From the NCBI GenBank assembly GCA_964059195.1, contig CAXKWD010000014.1, positions 1,302,001 to 1,366,000 of the forward strand: DNA of 64,000 bases, read 5' to 3'. Every line of letters begins with the position of its first letter. Position 1 is the first letter of the stretch. The translations under genes were made by a program, and so were the position numbers. This document shows positions 48,601 to 63,200 of this stretch, in pieces. The notes below the pieces were generated by a model that was given only the letters and a program-made list of their open reading frames with translations, made no database searches and had not been told where the DNA came from. The DNA comes from Ectobius pallidus. Lineage: Eukaryota > Arthropoda > Insecta > Blattodea > Ectobiidae.

Positions 48601-51600
48601 TGCCTAGCAATGTCATCTATAACGAATAGTTTTTAATCCTTCAATGATCAATAGATACAATGAAAATATCGGTGATATGCTAATGTCAAAACATGGGTTG
48701 TAAATTTTACTTTAATAGAAAGAATACTGTTGCCTAGCAATTAGTTTTAAAACACGAAAGTGTTGCCTAGCAATGCCATTTTAAACCGGAAACTGTTGCC
48801 TAGCAATGTCCTCAAAAAGAACTGTTGCTTAGCAATGGCATTTTTAAACACAATATTGCTACCTATTAAAAGCTTTTAAAAAAAGATACTGTTGCGTAGC
48901 AATGTCAATTTCTGAAACGAAACCTTTACATTTCAATGCATTTTTCAAATTCGAAACTTCTTCCTAGCAATGTAATTTTTAAAGACAATTTGGCTACCTA
49001 ACAATGTAATTTTTCTATCACGAATGTTTTGCCTAGCCATGCCAGTCTAAACCGGAAACTGTTGCCTAGCAATGAAGTTTTATAACACCTGACTGTTGCT
49101 TAGCAATGACAATTTGAATAAGAAACTGTAGCTTAGCAATGCCATCTCCAAATACGAAACAGTTGCCTAGCAATGTCATCTATAAGGAATAGTTTTTAAT
49201 CCCTCAATGATCAATACATACAATGAAAATATCGGTGATATGCTAATGGCAAAACATTGGTTGTAAATTTTGCTTTAATAGAAAGAATACTGTTGCCTAG
49301 CAATGAGTTTTAAAACACGAAAGTGTTGCCTAGCAATGCCATTTTAAACCGCAAACTGTTGCCTAGCAATGTCATCAAAAAGAACTGTTGCTTAGTAATG
49401 TCATTTTTAAACACAATATTGCTACCTATTATAAACTTTTAAAAATATACTGTTGTGTAGCAATGTTAAATTCAGACACCAAACTTTTACATTTCAATGC
49501 ATTTTTAAAAGTCGAAACGTTTTCCTAGCAATGTAATTTTTAAAGACAATTTGGCTGCTTAACAATGTAATTTTTCTATGACGAAAGTTTTGCCTAGCCA
49601 TGCCAGTCTAAACCGGAAACTGTTGCCTAGCAATTGATTTTTAAAACAACTGACTCTTGCTTAGCAATGACATTTTGAACAAGAAACTGTAGCTTAGCAA
49701 TGCCATCTCCAAATACGAAACTGTTGCCTAGCAATGTCATCTATAACCAATAGTTTTTAATCCTTCAATGATCAATAGATACAATGAAAATATCGGTGAT
49801 ATGCTAATGTCAAAACATGGGTTGTAAATTTTACTTTAATAGAAAGAATACTGTTGCCTAGCAATGAGTTTTAAAACACGAAAGTGTTGCCTAGCAATGC
49901 CATTTTAAACCAGAAACTGTTGCCTAGCAATGTCATCAAAAAGAACTGTTGCTTAGCAATGGCATTTTTAAACACAACATTGCTACCTATTATAAACTTT
50001 TAAATAATATACTGTTGCGTAGCAATGTTAAATTCAGACACCAAACTTTTACTTTTCAATGCATTTTTAAAAGTCGAAACGTTTTCCTAGCAATGTAATT
50101 TTTAAAGACAATTTGGCTGCTTAACAATGTAATTTTTCTATGACGAAAGTTTTGCCTAGCCATGCCAGTCTAAACCGGAAACTGTTGCCTAGCAATTAAG
50201 TTTTAAAACAACTGACTCTTGCTTAGCAATGACATTTTGAACAAGAAACTGTAGCTTAGCAATGCCATCTCCAAATACGAAACTGTTGCCTAGCAATGTC
50301 ATCTATAACCAATAGTTTTTAATCCTTCAATGATCAATAGATACAATGAAAATATCGGTGATATGCTAATGTCAAAACATGGGTTGTAAATTTTACTTTA
50401 ATAGAAAGAATACTGTTGCCTAGCAATGAGTTTTAAAACACGAAAGTGTTGCCTAGCAATGCCATTTTAAACCAGAAACTGTTGCCTAGCAATGTCATCA
50501 AAAAGAACTGTTGCTTAGCAATGGCATTTTTGAACACAATATTGCTACCTATTAAAAGCTTTTAAAAAAAGATACTGTTGCGTAGCAATGTCAATTTCTG
50601 ACACGAAACCTTTACCTTTCAATGCATTTTCCAAAGTAGAAACTTCTTCCTAGCAATGTAATATTTAAAGACAATTTGGCTTCCTATCAACGTAATTTTT
50701 CTATCACGAATGTTTTTCCTAGCCATGCCAGTCTAAACCGGAAACTGTAGCCTAGCAATGAAGTTTTAAAACACCTGACTGTTGCTTAGCAATGACATTT
50801 TGAACAACAAACTGTAGCTTAGCAATGCCATCTCCAAATACGAAACTGTTGCATAGCAATGTCATCTATAAGGAATAGTTTTTAATCCTTCAATGATCAA
50901 TACATACAATGAAAATATCGGTGATATGCTAATGTCAAAACATGGGTTGTAAATTTTACTTTAATAGATAGAATACTGTTGCCTAGCAATTAGTTTTAAA
51001 ACACGAAAGTGTTGCCTAGCAATGCCATTTTAAACCGGAAACTGTTGCCTAGCAATGTCCTCAAAAAGAACTGTTGCTTAGCAATCGCATTTTTAAACAC
51101 AACATTGCTACCTATTATAAACTTTTAAATAATATACTGTTGCGTAGCAATGTCAATATCAGACACAAATCTTTCACCTTTCAATGCATTTTTCATGTCG
51201 AAACTTTTTCCTAGCAATGTAATTTTTAAAGACAATTTGGCTACCTAACAATGTAATTTTTCTATCACGAAAGGTTTGCCTAGCAATGCCAGTCTAAACC
51301 GGAAACTGTTGCCTAGCAATTAAGTTTTAAAACAGCTGACTCTTGCTTAGCAATGAGATTTTGAACATGAAACTGTAACTTAGCAATGCCATCTCCAAAT
51401 ACGAAACTGTTGCCTAGCAATGTCTTCTATAAGGAAAAGTTTTTGATCCTTCAATGATCAATACATACAATGAAAATATCGGTGATATGCTAATGTCAAA
51501 ACATGGGTTGTAAATTTTACTTTAATAGAAAGAATACTGCTGCCTAGCAATGAGTTTTAAAACACGAAAGTGTTGCCTGGCAATGCCATTTTAAACCAGA

Positions 51601-53905
51601 AACTGTTGCCTAGCAATTTCATCAAAAAGAACTGTTGCTTAGCAATGTCATTTTTTAACACAATATTGCTACCTATTTAAAGCTTTTAAAAAAAGATACT
51701 GTTGCGTAGCAATGTCAATTTCTGACACGAAACCTTTACTTTTCAATGCATTTTCCAAAGTCGAAACTTCTTCCTAGCAATGTAATTTTTAAAGACAATT
51801 TGGCTGCCTATCAATGTAATTTTTCAATCACAAATGTTTTGCCTAACCATGCCAGTCTAAACCGGAAACTGTTGCCTAGCAATGAAGTTTTAAAACACCT
51901 GACTGTTGCTTAGCAATGACATTTTGAATAAGAAACTGTAGCTTAGCAATGCCATCTCCAAATACGAAACTGTTGCCTAGCAATGTCATCTATAAGCAAT
52001 AGCCTTTAATCCCTCAATGATCAATACATACAATGAAAATATCGGTGATATGCTAATGGCATAACAGGGGTTGTAAAATTTTCTTTAATAGAAAAGAATA
52101 CTGTTGCCTAGCAATGAGTTTTAAAACACGAAAGTGTTGCCTAGCAATGCCATTTTAAACAGGAAACTGTTGCCTAGCAATGCCATCAAAAAGAACTGTT
52201 GATTAGCAATGTAATTTTTGAACACAATATTGCTACCTATTTAAAGCTTTTAAAAAAATATACTGTTGCGTAGCAATGTCAATTTCTGACACGAAACCTT
52301 TACCTTTCAATGCATTTTCCAAAGTCGAAACTTCTTCCTAGCAATGTAATTTTTAAAGACAATTTGGCTGCATATCAACGTAATTTTTCTATCACGAATG
52401 TTTTTCCTAGCCATGCCAGTCTAAACCGGAAACTGTAGCATAGCAATGAAGTTTTAAAACACCTGACTGTTGCTTAGCAATGACATTTAGAACAAGAAAC
52501 TGTAGCTTAGCAATGCCATCTCCAAATACGAAACTGTTGCCTAGCAATGTCATCTATAAGGAATAGTTTTTAATCCTTCAATGATCAATAGATACAATGA
52601 AAATATCGGTGATATGGTAATGTCAAACCATGGGTTGTAAATTTTACTTTAATATAAAGAATACTGTTGCCTAGCAATGAGTTTTAAAAAACGAAAGTGT
52701 TGCCGAGCAATGCCATTTTAAACCGGAAACTGTAGCCTAGCAATGCCATCAAAAAGAACTGTTGCTTAGCAATGTAATTTTAAACACAATATTGCTACCT
52801 ATTATAAACTTTTAAATAACATACTGTTGCGTAGCAATGTCAATTTCAGACACGAAACTTTTACCTTTCAATGCATTTATGAAAGTCGAAACTTTTTCCT
52901 AGCCATGTAATTTTTAAATACAATTTGACTGCCTAACAATGTAATTTTTCTATCACGAAAGTTTTCCCTAGCCATGCCAGTCTAAAAAGAAACTGTAGCC
53001 TAGCAATGAAGTTTTAAAACACCTGACTGTTGCTTAGCAATGACATTTTGAACAAGAAACTGTAGCTTAGCAATGCCATCTCCAAATACGAAACTGTTGC
53101 CTAGCAATGTCATCTATAACGAATAGTTTTTAATCCTTCAATGATCAGTAGATACAATGAAAATATCGGTGATATGCTAATGTCAAAACATGGGTTGTAA
53201 ATTTTACTTTAATAGAAAGAATACTGTTGCCTAGCAATTAGTTTTAAAACACGAAAGTGTTGCCTAGCAATGCCATTTTAAACCGGAAACTGTTGCCTAG
53301 CAATATCCTCAAAAAGAACTGTTGCTTAGCAATGGCATTTTTAAACACAATATTGCTACCTATTAAAAGCTTTTAAAAAAAGATACTGTTGCGTAGCAAT
53401 GTCAATTTCTGAAACGAAACCTTTACATTTCAATGCATTTTTCAAATTCGAAACTTCTTCCTAGCAATGTAATTTTTAAAGACAATTTGGCTACCTAACA
53501 ATGTAATTTTTCTATCACGAATGTTTTGCCTAGCCATGCCAGTCTAAACCGGAAACTGTTGCCTAGCAATGAAGTTTTATAACACCTGACTGTTGCTTAG
53601 CAATGACATTTTGAATAAGAAACTGTAGCTTAGCAATGCCATCTCCAAATACGAAACTGTTGCCTAGCAATGTCATCTATAAGCAATAGCCTTTAATCCC
53701 TCAATGATCAATACATACAATGAAAATATCGGTGATATGCTAATGGCATAACAGGGGTTGTAAAATTTTCTTTAATAGAAAAGAATACTGTTGCCTAGCA
53801 ATGAGTTTTAAAACACGAAAGTGTTGCCTAGCAATGCCATTTTAAACAGGAAACTGTTGCCTAGCAATGCCATCAAAAAGAACTGTTGATTAGCAATGTA
53901 ATTTT
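42661..53905 (+). repeat. 11,245-bp tandem unit (20 monomers), copy 2
   Basis: Directly abuts copy 1. The join lies inside a chimaeric monomer (anchor 42482) whose first half is variant G (GGCATAACAGGGGTTGTAAAATTTT) and second half variant D (AAAAGAAGATACTG). Only scattered differences from copy 1 are visible, for example AGTATTGCC at 33582 against AGTGTTGCC here, TGTCCACAAA at 37562 against TGTCCTCAAA, and CTAGTAATGCC near 47117 here only. At its right edge (about 53,906) the sequence continues with the normal variant G second half instead of a third copy. Confidence 0.85.
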
Positions 53906-54290
53906 TGAACACAATATTGCTACCTATTTAAAGCTTTTAAAAAAATATACTGTTGCGTAGCAATGTCAATTTCTGACACGAAACCTTTACCTTTCAATGC
54001 ATTTTCCAAAGTCGAAACTTCTTCCTAGCAATGTAATTTTTAAAGACAATTTGGCTGCATATCAACGTAATTTTTCTATCACGAATGTTTTTCCTAGCCA
54101 TGCCAGTCTAAACCGGAAACTGTAGCATAGCAATGAAGTTTTAAAACACCTGACTGTTGCTTAGCAATGACATTTAGAACAAGAAACTGTAGCTTAGCAA
54201 TGCCATCTCCAAATACGAAACTGTTGCCTAGCAATGTCATCTATAAGGAATAGTTTTTAATCCTTCAATGATCAATAAATACAATGAAAA

Positions 54291-57200
54291 TATCGGTGAT
54301 ATGGTAATGTCAAACCATGGGTTGTAAATTTTACTTTAATATAAAGAATACTGTTGCCTAGCAATGAGTTTTAAAAAACGAAAGTGTTGCCGAGCAATGC
54401 CATTTTAAACCGGAAACTGTGGCCTAGCAATGCCATCAAAAAGAACTGTTGCTTAGCAATGTAATTTTAAACACAATATTGCTACCTATTATAAACTTTT
54501 AAATAATATACTGTTGCGTAGCAATGTCAATTTCAGACACGAAACTTTTACCTTTCAATGCATTTATGAAAGTCGAAACTTTTTCCTAGCAATGTAATTT
54601 TTAAATACAATTTGACTGCCTAACAATGTAATTTTACTATCACGAAAATTTTCCCTAGCCATGCCAGTCTAAAAAGAAACTGTAGCCTAGCAATGAAGTT
54701 TTAAAACACCTGACTGTTGCTTAGCAATGACATTTTGAACAAGAAACTGTAGCTTAGCAATGCCATCTCCAAATACGAAACTGTTGCCTAGCAATGTCAT
54801 CTATAAAGAATAGTTTTTAATCCCTCAATGATCAATACATACAATGAAAATATCGGTGATATGCTAATGGCAAAACATGGGTTGTAAGTTTTGCTTTAAT
54901 AGAAAGAATACTGTTGCCTAGCAATGAGTTTTAAAACACGAAAGTGTTGCCTAGCAATGCCATTTTAAACCGCATACTGTTGCCTAGCAATGTCATCAAA
55001 AAGAAATGTTGCTTAGTAATGTCATTTTTAAACACAATATTGCTACCTATTATAAACTTTTAAAAATATACTGTTGTGTAGCAATGTTAATTTCAGACAC
55101 CAAACTTTTACTTTTCAATGCATTTTTAAAAGTCGAAACGTTTTCCTAGCAATCTAATTTTTAAAGACAATTTGGCTGCTTAACAATGTAATTTTTCTAT
55201 GACGAAAGTTTTGCCTAGCCATGCCAGTCTAAACCGGAAACTGTTGCCTAGCAATTAAGTTTTAAAACACCTGACTCTTGCTTAGCAATGACATTTTGAA
55301 CAAGAAACTGTAGCTTAGCAATGCCATCTCCAAATACGAAACTGTTGCCTAGCAATGTCATCTATAACCAATAGTTTTTAATCCTTCAATGATCAATAGA
55401 TACAATGAAAATATCGGTGATATGCTAATGTCAAAACATGGGTTGTAAATTTTACTTTAATAGAAAGAATACTGTTGCCTAGCAATGAGTTTTAAAACAC
55501 GAAAGTGTTGCCTAGCAATGCCATTTTAAACCAGAAACTGTTGCCTAGCAATGTCATCAAAAAGAACTGTTGCTTAGCAATGTCATTTTTGAACACAATA
55601 TTGCTACCTATTAAAAGCTTTTAAAAAAAGATACTGTTGCGTAGCAATGTCAATTTCTGACACGGAAACTTTACCATTCAATGCATTTTCCAAAGTCGAA
55701 ACTTCTTCCAAGCAATGTAATTTTTAAAGACAATTTGGCTGCCTATCAACGTAGTTTTTCTATCACGAATGTTTTTCCTAGCCATGCCAGTCTAAACCGG
55801 AAACTGTTGCCTAGCAATGAAGTTTTATAACACCTGACTGTTGCTTAGCAATGACATTTTGAATATGAAACTGTAGCTTAGCAATGCCATCTCCAAATAC
55901 GAAACTGTTGCCTAGCAATGTCATCTATAAGGAATAGTTTTTAATCCCTCAATGATCAATACATACAATGAAAATATCGGTGATATGCTAATGGCAATAC
56001 CTTGGTTGTAAATTTTACTTTAATAGAAAGAATACTGTTGCCTAGCAATTAGTTTTAAAACACGAAAGTGTTGCCTAGCAATGCCATTTTAAACCGGAAA
56101 CTGTTGCCTAGCAATGTCCTCAAAAAGAACTGTTGCTTAGCAATGGCATTTTTAAACACAATATTGCTACCTACTAAAAGCTTTTAAAAAAAGATACTGT
56201 TGCGTAGCAATGTCAATTTCTGAAACGAAAACTTTACCTTTCAATGCATTTTTCAAATTCGAAACTTCTTCCTAGTAATGTAATTTTTAAAGACAATTTG
56301 GCTACCTAACAATGTAATTTTTCTATCACGAATGTTTTGCCTAGCCATGCCAGTCTAAACCGGAAACTGTTGCCTAGCAATGAAGTTTTATAACACCTGA
56401 CTGTTGCTTAGCAATGACATTTTGAATAAGAAACTGTAGCTTAGCAATGCCATCTCCAAATACGAAACTGTTGCCTAGCAATGTCATCTATAAGGAATAG
56501 TTTTTAATCCCTCAATGATCAATACATACAATGAAAATATCGGTGATATGCTAATGGCATAACAGGGATTGTAAGTTTTTCCTTAATAGAAAAGAATACT
56601 GTTGCCTAGCAATGAGTTTTAAAACACGAAAGTGTTGCCTAGCAATGCCATTTTAAACCGCAAACTGTTGCCTAGCAATGCCATCAAAAAGAACTGTTGT
56701 TTAGCAAAGTCATTTTTAAACACAATATGGCTACCTATTATAAACTTTTAAAAAATATACTGTTCCGTAGCAATGTCAATATCAGACACAAATCTTTTAC
56801 CTTTCAATGCATTTTTCATGTCGAAACTTTTTCCTAGCAATGTAATTTTTAAAGACAATTTGGCTGCCTAACAATGTAATTTTTCTATCAGGAAAGGTTT
56901 GCCTGGCAATCCCAGTCTAAACCGGAAACTGTTGCCTAGCAATTAAGTTTTAAAACAACTGACTCTTGCTTAGCAATGACATTTTGAACAACAAACTGTA
57001 GCTTAGCAATGCCATCTCCAAATACGAAACTGTTGCCTAGCAATGTCATCTATAACGAATAGTTTTTAATCCTTCAATGATCAATAGATACAATGAAAAT
57101 ATCGGTGATATGCTAATGTCAAAACATGGGTTGTAAATTTTACTTTAATAGAAAGAATACTGTTGCCTAGCAATGAGTTTTAAAACACGAAAGTGTTGCC

Positions 57201-60200
57201 TAGCAATGCCATTTTAAACCAGAAACTGTTGCCTAGCAATGTCATCAAAAAGAACTGTTGCTTAGCAATGTCATTTTTGAACACAATATTGCTACCTATT
57301 AAAAGCTTTTAAAAAAAGACACTGTTGCGTAGCAATGTCAATTTCTGACACGAAACCTTTACCTTTCAATGCATTTTCCCAAGTAGAAACTTCTTCCTAG
57401 GAATGTAATTTTTAAAGACAATTTGGCTGCCTATCAACGTAATTTTTCTATCACGAATGTTTTTCCTAGCCATGCCAGTCTAAACCGGAAAGTGTAGCCT
57501 AGCAATGAAGTTTTAAAACACCTGACTGTTGCTTAGCAATGACATTTTGAACAACAAACTGTAGCTTAGCAATGCCATCTCCAAATACGAAACTGTTGCC
57601 TAGCAATGTCATCTATAAGGAATAGTTTTTAATCCTTCAATGATCAATACATACAATGAAAATATCGGTGATATGCTAATGTCAAAACATGGGTTGTAAA
57701 TTTTACTTTAATAGAAAGAATACTGTTGCCTAGCAATTAGTTTTAAAACACGAAAGTGTTGCCTAGCAATGCAATTTTAAACCGGAAACTGTTGCCTAGC
57801 AATGTCCTCAAAAAGAACTGTTGCTTAGCAATGGCATTTTTAAACACAATATTGCTACCTATTAAAAGCTTTTAAAAAAAGATACTGTTGCGTAGCAATG
57901 TCAATTTCTGACACGAAACCTTTACTTTTCAATGCATTTTTCAAATTCGAAACTTCTTCCTAGCAATGTAATTTTTAAAGACAATTTGGCTACCTAAGAA
58001 TGTAATTTTTCTATCACGAATGTTTTGCCTAGCCATGCCAGTCTAAACCGGAAACTGTTGCCTAGCAATTAAGTTTTAAAACAACTGACTCTTGCTTAGC
58101 AATGACATTTTGAACAAGAAACTGTAGCTTAGCAATGCCATCTCCAAATACGAAACTGTTGCCTAGCAATGTCATCTATAACGAATAGTTTTTAATCCCT
58201 CAATGATCAATACATACAATGAAAATATCGGTGATATGCTAATGGCAAAACTTTGGTTGTAAATTTTGCTTTAATAGAAAGAATACTGTTGCCTAGCAAT
58301 GAGTTTTAAAACACGAAAGTGTTGCCTAGCAATGCCATTTTAAACCGCAAACTGTTGCCTAGCAATGTCATCAAAAAGAACTGTTGCTTAGTAATGTCAT
58401 TTTTAAACACAATATTGCTACATATTATAAACTTTTAAAAATATACTGTTGTGTAGCAATGTTAATTTCAGACACCAAACTTTTACTTTTCAATGCATTT
58501 TTAAAAGTCGAAACGTTTTCCTAGCAATGTAATTTTTAAAGACAATTTGGCTGCTTAACAATGTAATTTTTCTATGACGAAAGTTTTGCCTAGCCATGCC
58601 AGTCTAAACCGGAAACTGTTGCCTAGCAATTAAGTTTTAAAACAACTGACTGTTGCTTAGCAATGACATTTTGAACAAGAAACTGTAGCTTAGCAATGCC
58701 ATCTCCAAATACGAAACTGTTGCCTAGCAATGGCATCTATAAGGAATGGTTTTTAATCCTTCAATGATCAATACATACAATGAAAATATCGGTGATATGC
58801 TAATGTCAAAACATGGGTTGTAAATTTTACTTTAATAGAAAGAATACTGTTGCCTAGCAATTAGTTTTAAAATACGAAAGTGTTGCCTAGCAATGCCATT
58901 TTAAACCGGAAACTGTTGCCTAGCAATGTCCTCAAAAAGAACTGTTGCTTAGCAATGGCATTTTTAAACACAATATTGCTACCTATTAAAAGCTTTTAAA
59001 AAAAGATACTGTTGCGTAGCAATGTCAATTTCTGACACGAAACCTTTACCTTTCAATGCATTTTTCAAATTCGAAACTTCTTCCTAGCAATGTAATTTTT
59101 AAAGACAATTTGGCTACCTAAGAATGTAATTTTTTTATCACGAATGTTTTGCCTAGCCATGCCAGTCTAAACCGGAAACTGTTGCCTAGCAATGAAGTTT
59201 TATAACACCTGACTGTTGCTTAGCAATGACATTTTGAATAAGTAACTGTAGCTTAGCAATGGCATCTCCAAATACGAAACTGTTGCCTAGCAATGTCTTC
59301 TATAAGGAATAGCCTTTAATCCCTCAATGATCAATACATACAATGAAAATATCGGTGATATGCTAATGGCATAACAGGGGTTGTAAGTTTTTCCTTAATA
59401 GAAAAGAATACTGTTGCCTAGCAATGAGTTTTAAAACACGAAAGTGTTGCCTAGCAATGCCATTTTAAACCGGAAACTGTTGCCTAGCAATGCCATCAAA
59501 AAGAACTGTTGTTTAGCAAAGTCATTTTTAAACACAATATTGCTACCTATTATAAACTTTAAAAAAATATACTGTTGCGTAGCAATGTCAATATCAGACA
59601 CAAATCTTTTACCTTTCAATGCATTTTTCATGTCGAAACTTTTTCCTAGCAATGTAATTTTTAAAGACAATTTGGCTGCCTAACAATGTAATTTTTCTAT
59701 CAGGAAAGGTTTGCCTAGCAATCCCAGTCTAAACCGGAAACTTTTGCCTAGCAATTAAGTTTTAAAACAGCTGACTCTTGCTTAGCAATGACATTTTGAA
59801 CATGAAACTGTAGCTTAGCAATGCCATCTCCAAATACGAAACTTTTGCCTAGCAATGTCTTCTATAAGGAAAAGTTTTTGATCCTTCAATGATCAATACA
59901 TACAATGAAAATATCGGTGATATGCTAATGTCAAAACATGGGTTGTCAATTTTACTTTAATAGAAAGAATACTGTTGCCTAGCATTGAGTTTTAAAACAC
60001 GAAAGTGTTGCCTAGCAATGCCATTTTAAACCGGAAACTGTTGCCTACCAATGCCATCAAAAAGAACTGTTGCTTAGCAATGTAATTTTAAACACAATAT
60101 TGCTACCTATTATAAACTTTTAAATAATATACTGTTGCGTAGCAATGTCAATTTCAGACACGATACTTTACCTTTCAATGCATTTTTGAAAGTCGAAACT

Positions 60201-63200
60201 TTTTCCTAGCAATGTAATTTTTAAATACAATTTGACTGCCTAACAATGTAATTTTTCTATCACGAAAGTTTTCCCTAGCCATGCCAGTCTAAAAGGAAAC
60301 TGTAGCCTAGCAATGAAGTTTTAAAACACCTGACTGTTGCTTAGCAATGACATTTTGAACAAGAAACTGTAGCTTAGCTATGACATCTCCAAATACGAAA
60401 CTGTTGCCTAGCAATGTCATCTATAAGGAATAGTTTTAATCCCTCAATCATCAATACATACAATGAAAATATCGGTGATATGCTAATGGCAAAACATGGG
60501 TTGTAAATTTTGCTTTAATAGAAAGAATACAGTTGCCTAGCAATGAGTTTTAAAACACGAAAGTGTTGCCTAGCAATGCCATTTTAAACCGCAAACTGTT
60601 GCCTAGCAATGTCATCAAAAAGAACTGTTGCTTAGCAATGTAATTTTTGAACACAATATTGCTACCTATTTAAAGCTTTTAAAAAAAGATACTGTTGCGT
60701 AGCAATGTCAATTTCTGACACGAAACCTTTACCTTTCAATGCATTTTCCAAAGTCGAAACCTCTTCCTAGCAATGTAATTTTTAAAGACAATTTGGCTGC
60801 CTATCAATGTAATTTTTCTATCACGAATGTTTTGCCTAACCATGCCAGTCTAAACCGGAAACTGTTGCCTAGCAATGAAGTTTTAAAACACCTGACTGTT
60901 GCTTAGCAATGACATTTTGAATTAGAAACTGTAGCTTAGCAATGCCATCTCCAAATACGAAACTGTTGCCTAGCAATGTCATCTATAAGGAATAGCCTTT
61001 AATCCCTCAATGATCAATACATACAATGAAAATATCGGTGATATGATAATGGCATAACAGGGGTTGTAAATTTTTCTTTAATAGAAAAGAATACTGTTGC
61101 CTAGCAATGAGTTTTAAAACACGAAAGTGTTGCCTAGCAATGCCATTTTAAACCGGAAACTGTTGCCTAGCAATGCCATCAAAAAGAACTGTTGCTTAGC
61201 AAAGTCATTTTTAAACACAATATTGCTACCTATTAAAAGCTTTTAAAAAAAGATACTGTTGCGTAGCAATGTCAATTTCTGACACGAAACCTTTACCTTT
61301 CAATGCATTTTTCAAATTCGAAACTTCTTCCTTGCAATGTAATTCTTAAAGACAATTTGGCTACCTAACAATGTAATTTTTCTATCACGAATGTTTTGCC
61401 TAGCCATGCCAGTATAAACCGGAAACTGTTGCCTAGCAATGAAGTTTTATAACACCTGACTGTTGCTTAGCAATGACATTTGGAATAAGAAACTGTAGCT
61501 TAGCAATGCCATCTCCAAATACGAAACTGTTGCCTAGCAATGTCATCTATAACGAATAGTTTTTAATCCTTCAATGATCAATAGATACAATGAAAATATC
61601 GGTGATATGCTAATGGCAAAACATGGGTTGTAAATTTTGCTTTAATAGAAAGAATACAGTTGCCTAGCAATGAGTTTCAAAACACGAAAGTGTTGCCTAG
61701 CAATGCCATTTTAAACCGCAAACTGTTGCCTAGCAATGTCATCAAAAAGAACTGGTGCTTAGTAATGTCATTTTTAAACACAATATTGTTACCTATTATA
61801 ACTTTTAAAAATATACTGTTGTGTAGCAATGTTAATTTCAGACACCAAACTTTTACTTTTCAATGCATTTTTAAAAGTCGAAACGTTTTCCTAGCAATGT
61901 AATTTTTGAAGACAATTTGGCTGCTTAACAATGTAATTTTTCTATGACGAAAGTTTTGCCTAGCCATGCCAGTCTAAACCGGAAACTGTTGCCTAGCAAT
62001 TAAGTTTTAAAACAACTGACTCTTGCTTAGCAATGACATTTTGAACAAGAAACTGTAGCTTAGCAATGCCATCTCCAAATACGAAACTGTTGCCTAGCAA
62101 TGTCATCTATAACGAATAGTTTTTAATCCTTCAATGATCAATACATACAATGAAAATATCGGTGATATGATAATGGCATAACAGGGGTTGTAAATTTTTC
62201 TTTAATAGAAAAGAATACTGTTGCCTAGCAATGAGTTTTAAAACACGAAAGTGTTGCCTAGCAATGCCATTTTAAACCGGAAACTGTTGCCTAGCAATGC
62301 CATCAAAAAGAACTGTTGCTTAGCAAAGTCATTTTTAAACACAATATTGCTACCTATTAAAAGCTTTTAAAAAAAGATACTGTTGCGTAGCAATGTCAAT
62401 TTCTGACACGAAACCTTTACCTTTCAATGCATTTTTCAAATTCGAAACTTCTTCCTTGCAATGTAATTCTTAAAGACAATTTGGCTACCTAACAATGTAA
62501 TTTTTCTATCACGAATGTTTTGCCTAGCCATGCCAGTATAAACCGGAAACTGTTGCCTAGCAATGAAGTTTTATAACACCTGACTGTTGCTTAGCAATGA
62601 CATTTGGAATAAGAAACTGTAGCTTAGCAATGCCATCTCCAAATACGAAACTGTTGCCTAGCAATGTCATCTATAACGAATAGTTTTTAATCCTTCAATG
62701 ATCAATAGATACAATGAAAATATCGGTGATATGCTAATGGCAAAACATGGGTTGTAAATTTTGCTTTAATAGAAAGAATACAGTTGCCTAGCAATGAGTT
62801 TCAAAACACGAAAGTGTTGCCTAGCAATGCCATTTTAAACCGCAAACTGTTGCCTAGCAATGTCATCAAAAAGACCTGTTGCTTAGTAATGTCATTTTTA
62901 AACACAATATTGTTACCTATTATAACTTTTAAAAATATACTGTTGTGTAGCAATGTTAATTTCAGACACCAAACTTTTACTTTTCAATGCATTTTTAAAA
63001 GTCGAAACGTTTTCCTAGCAATGTAATTTTTGAAGACAATTTGGCTGCTTAACAATGTAATTTTTCTATGACGAAAGTTTTGCCTAGCCATGCCAGTCTA
63101 AACCGGAAACTGTTGCCTAGCAATTAAGTTTTAAAACAACTGACTCTTGCTTAGCAATGACATTTTGAACAAGAAACTGTAGCTTAGCAATGCCATCTCC

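Noticed and set aside
59431..59683. Overlapping 79-codon open frames on both strands in the satellite
   Set aside because: The peptides (LLPSNAI-type and LLGNSF-type repeats) are translations of the 33-36-bp subrepeats, occur only where the spacing happens to keep phase, and have no start context or domain.
61660..63026. Two 80-codon open frames 1,124 bp apart with nearly the same peptide
   Set aside because: They are the same subrepeat frame copied by a local two-monomer duplication. Most other monomers have stops here.
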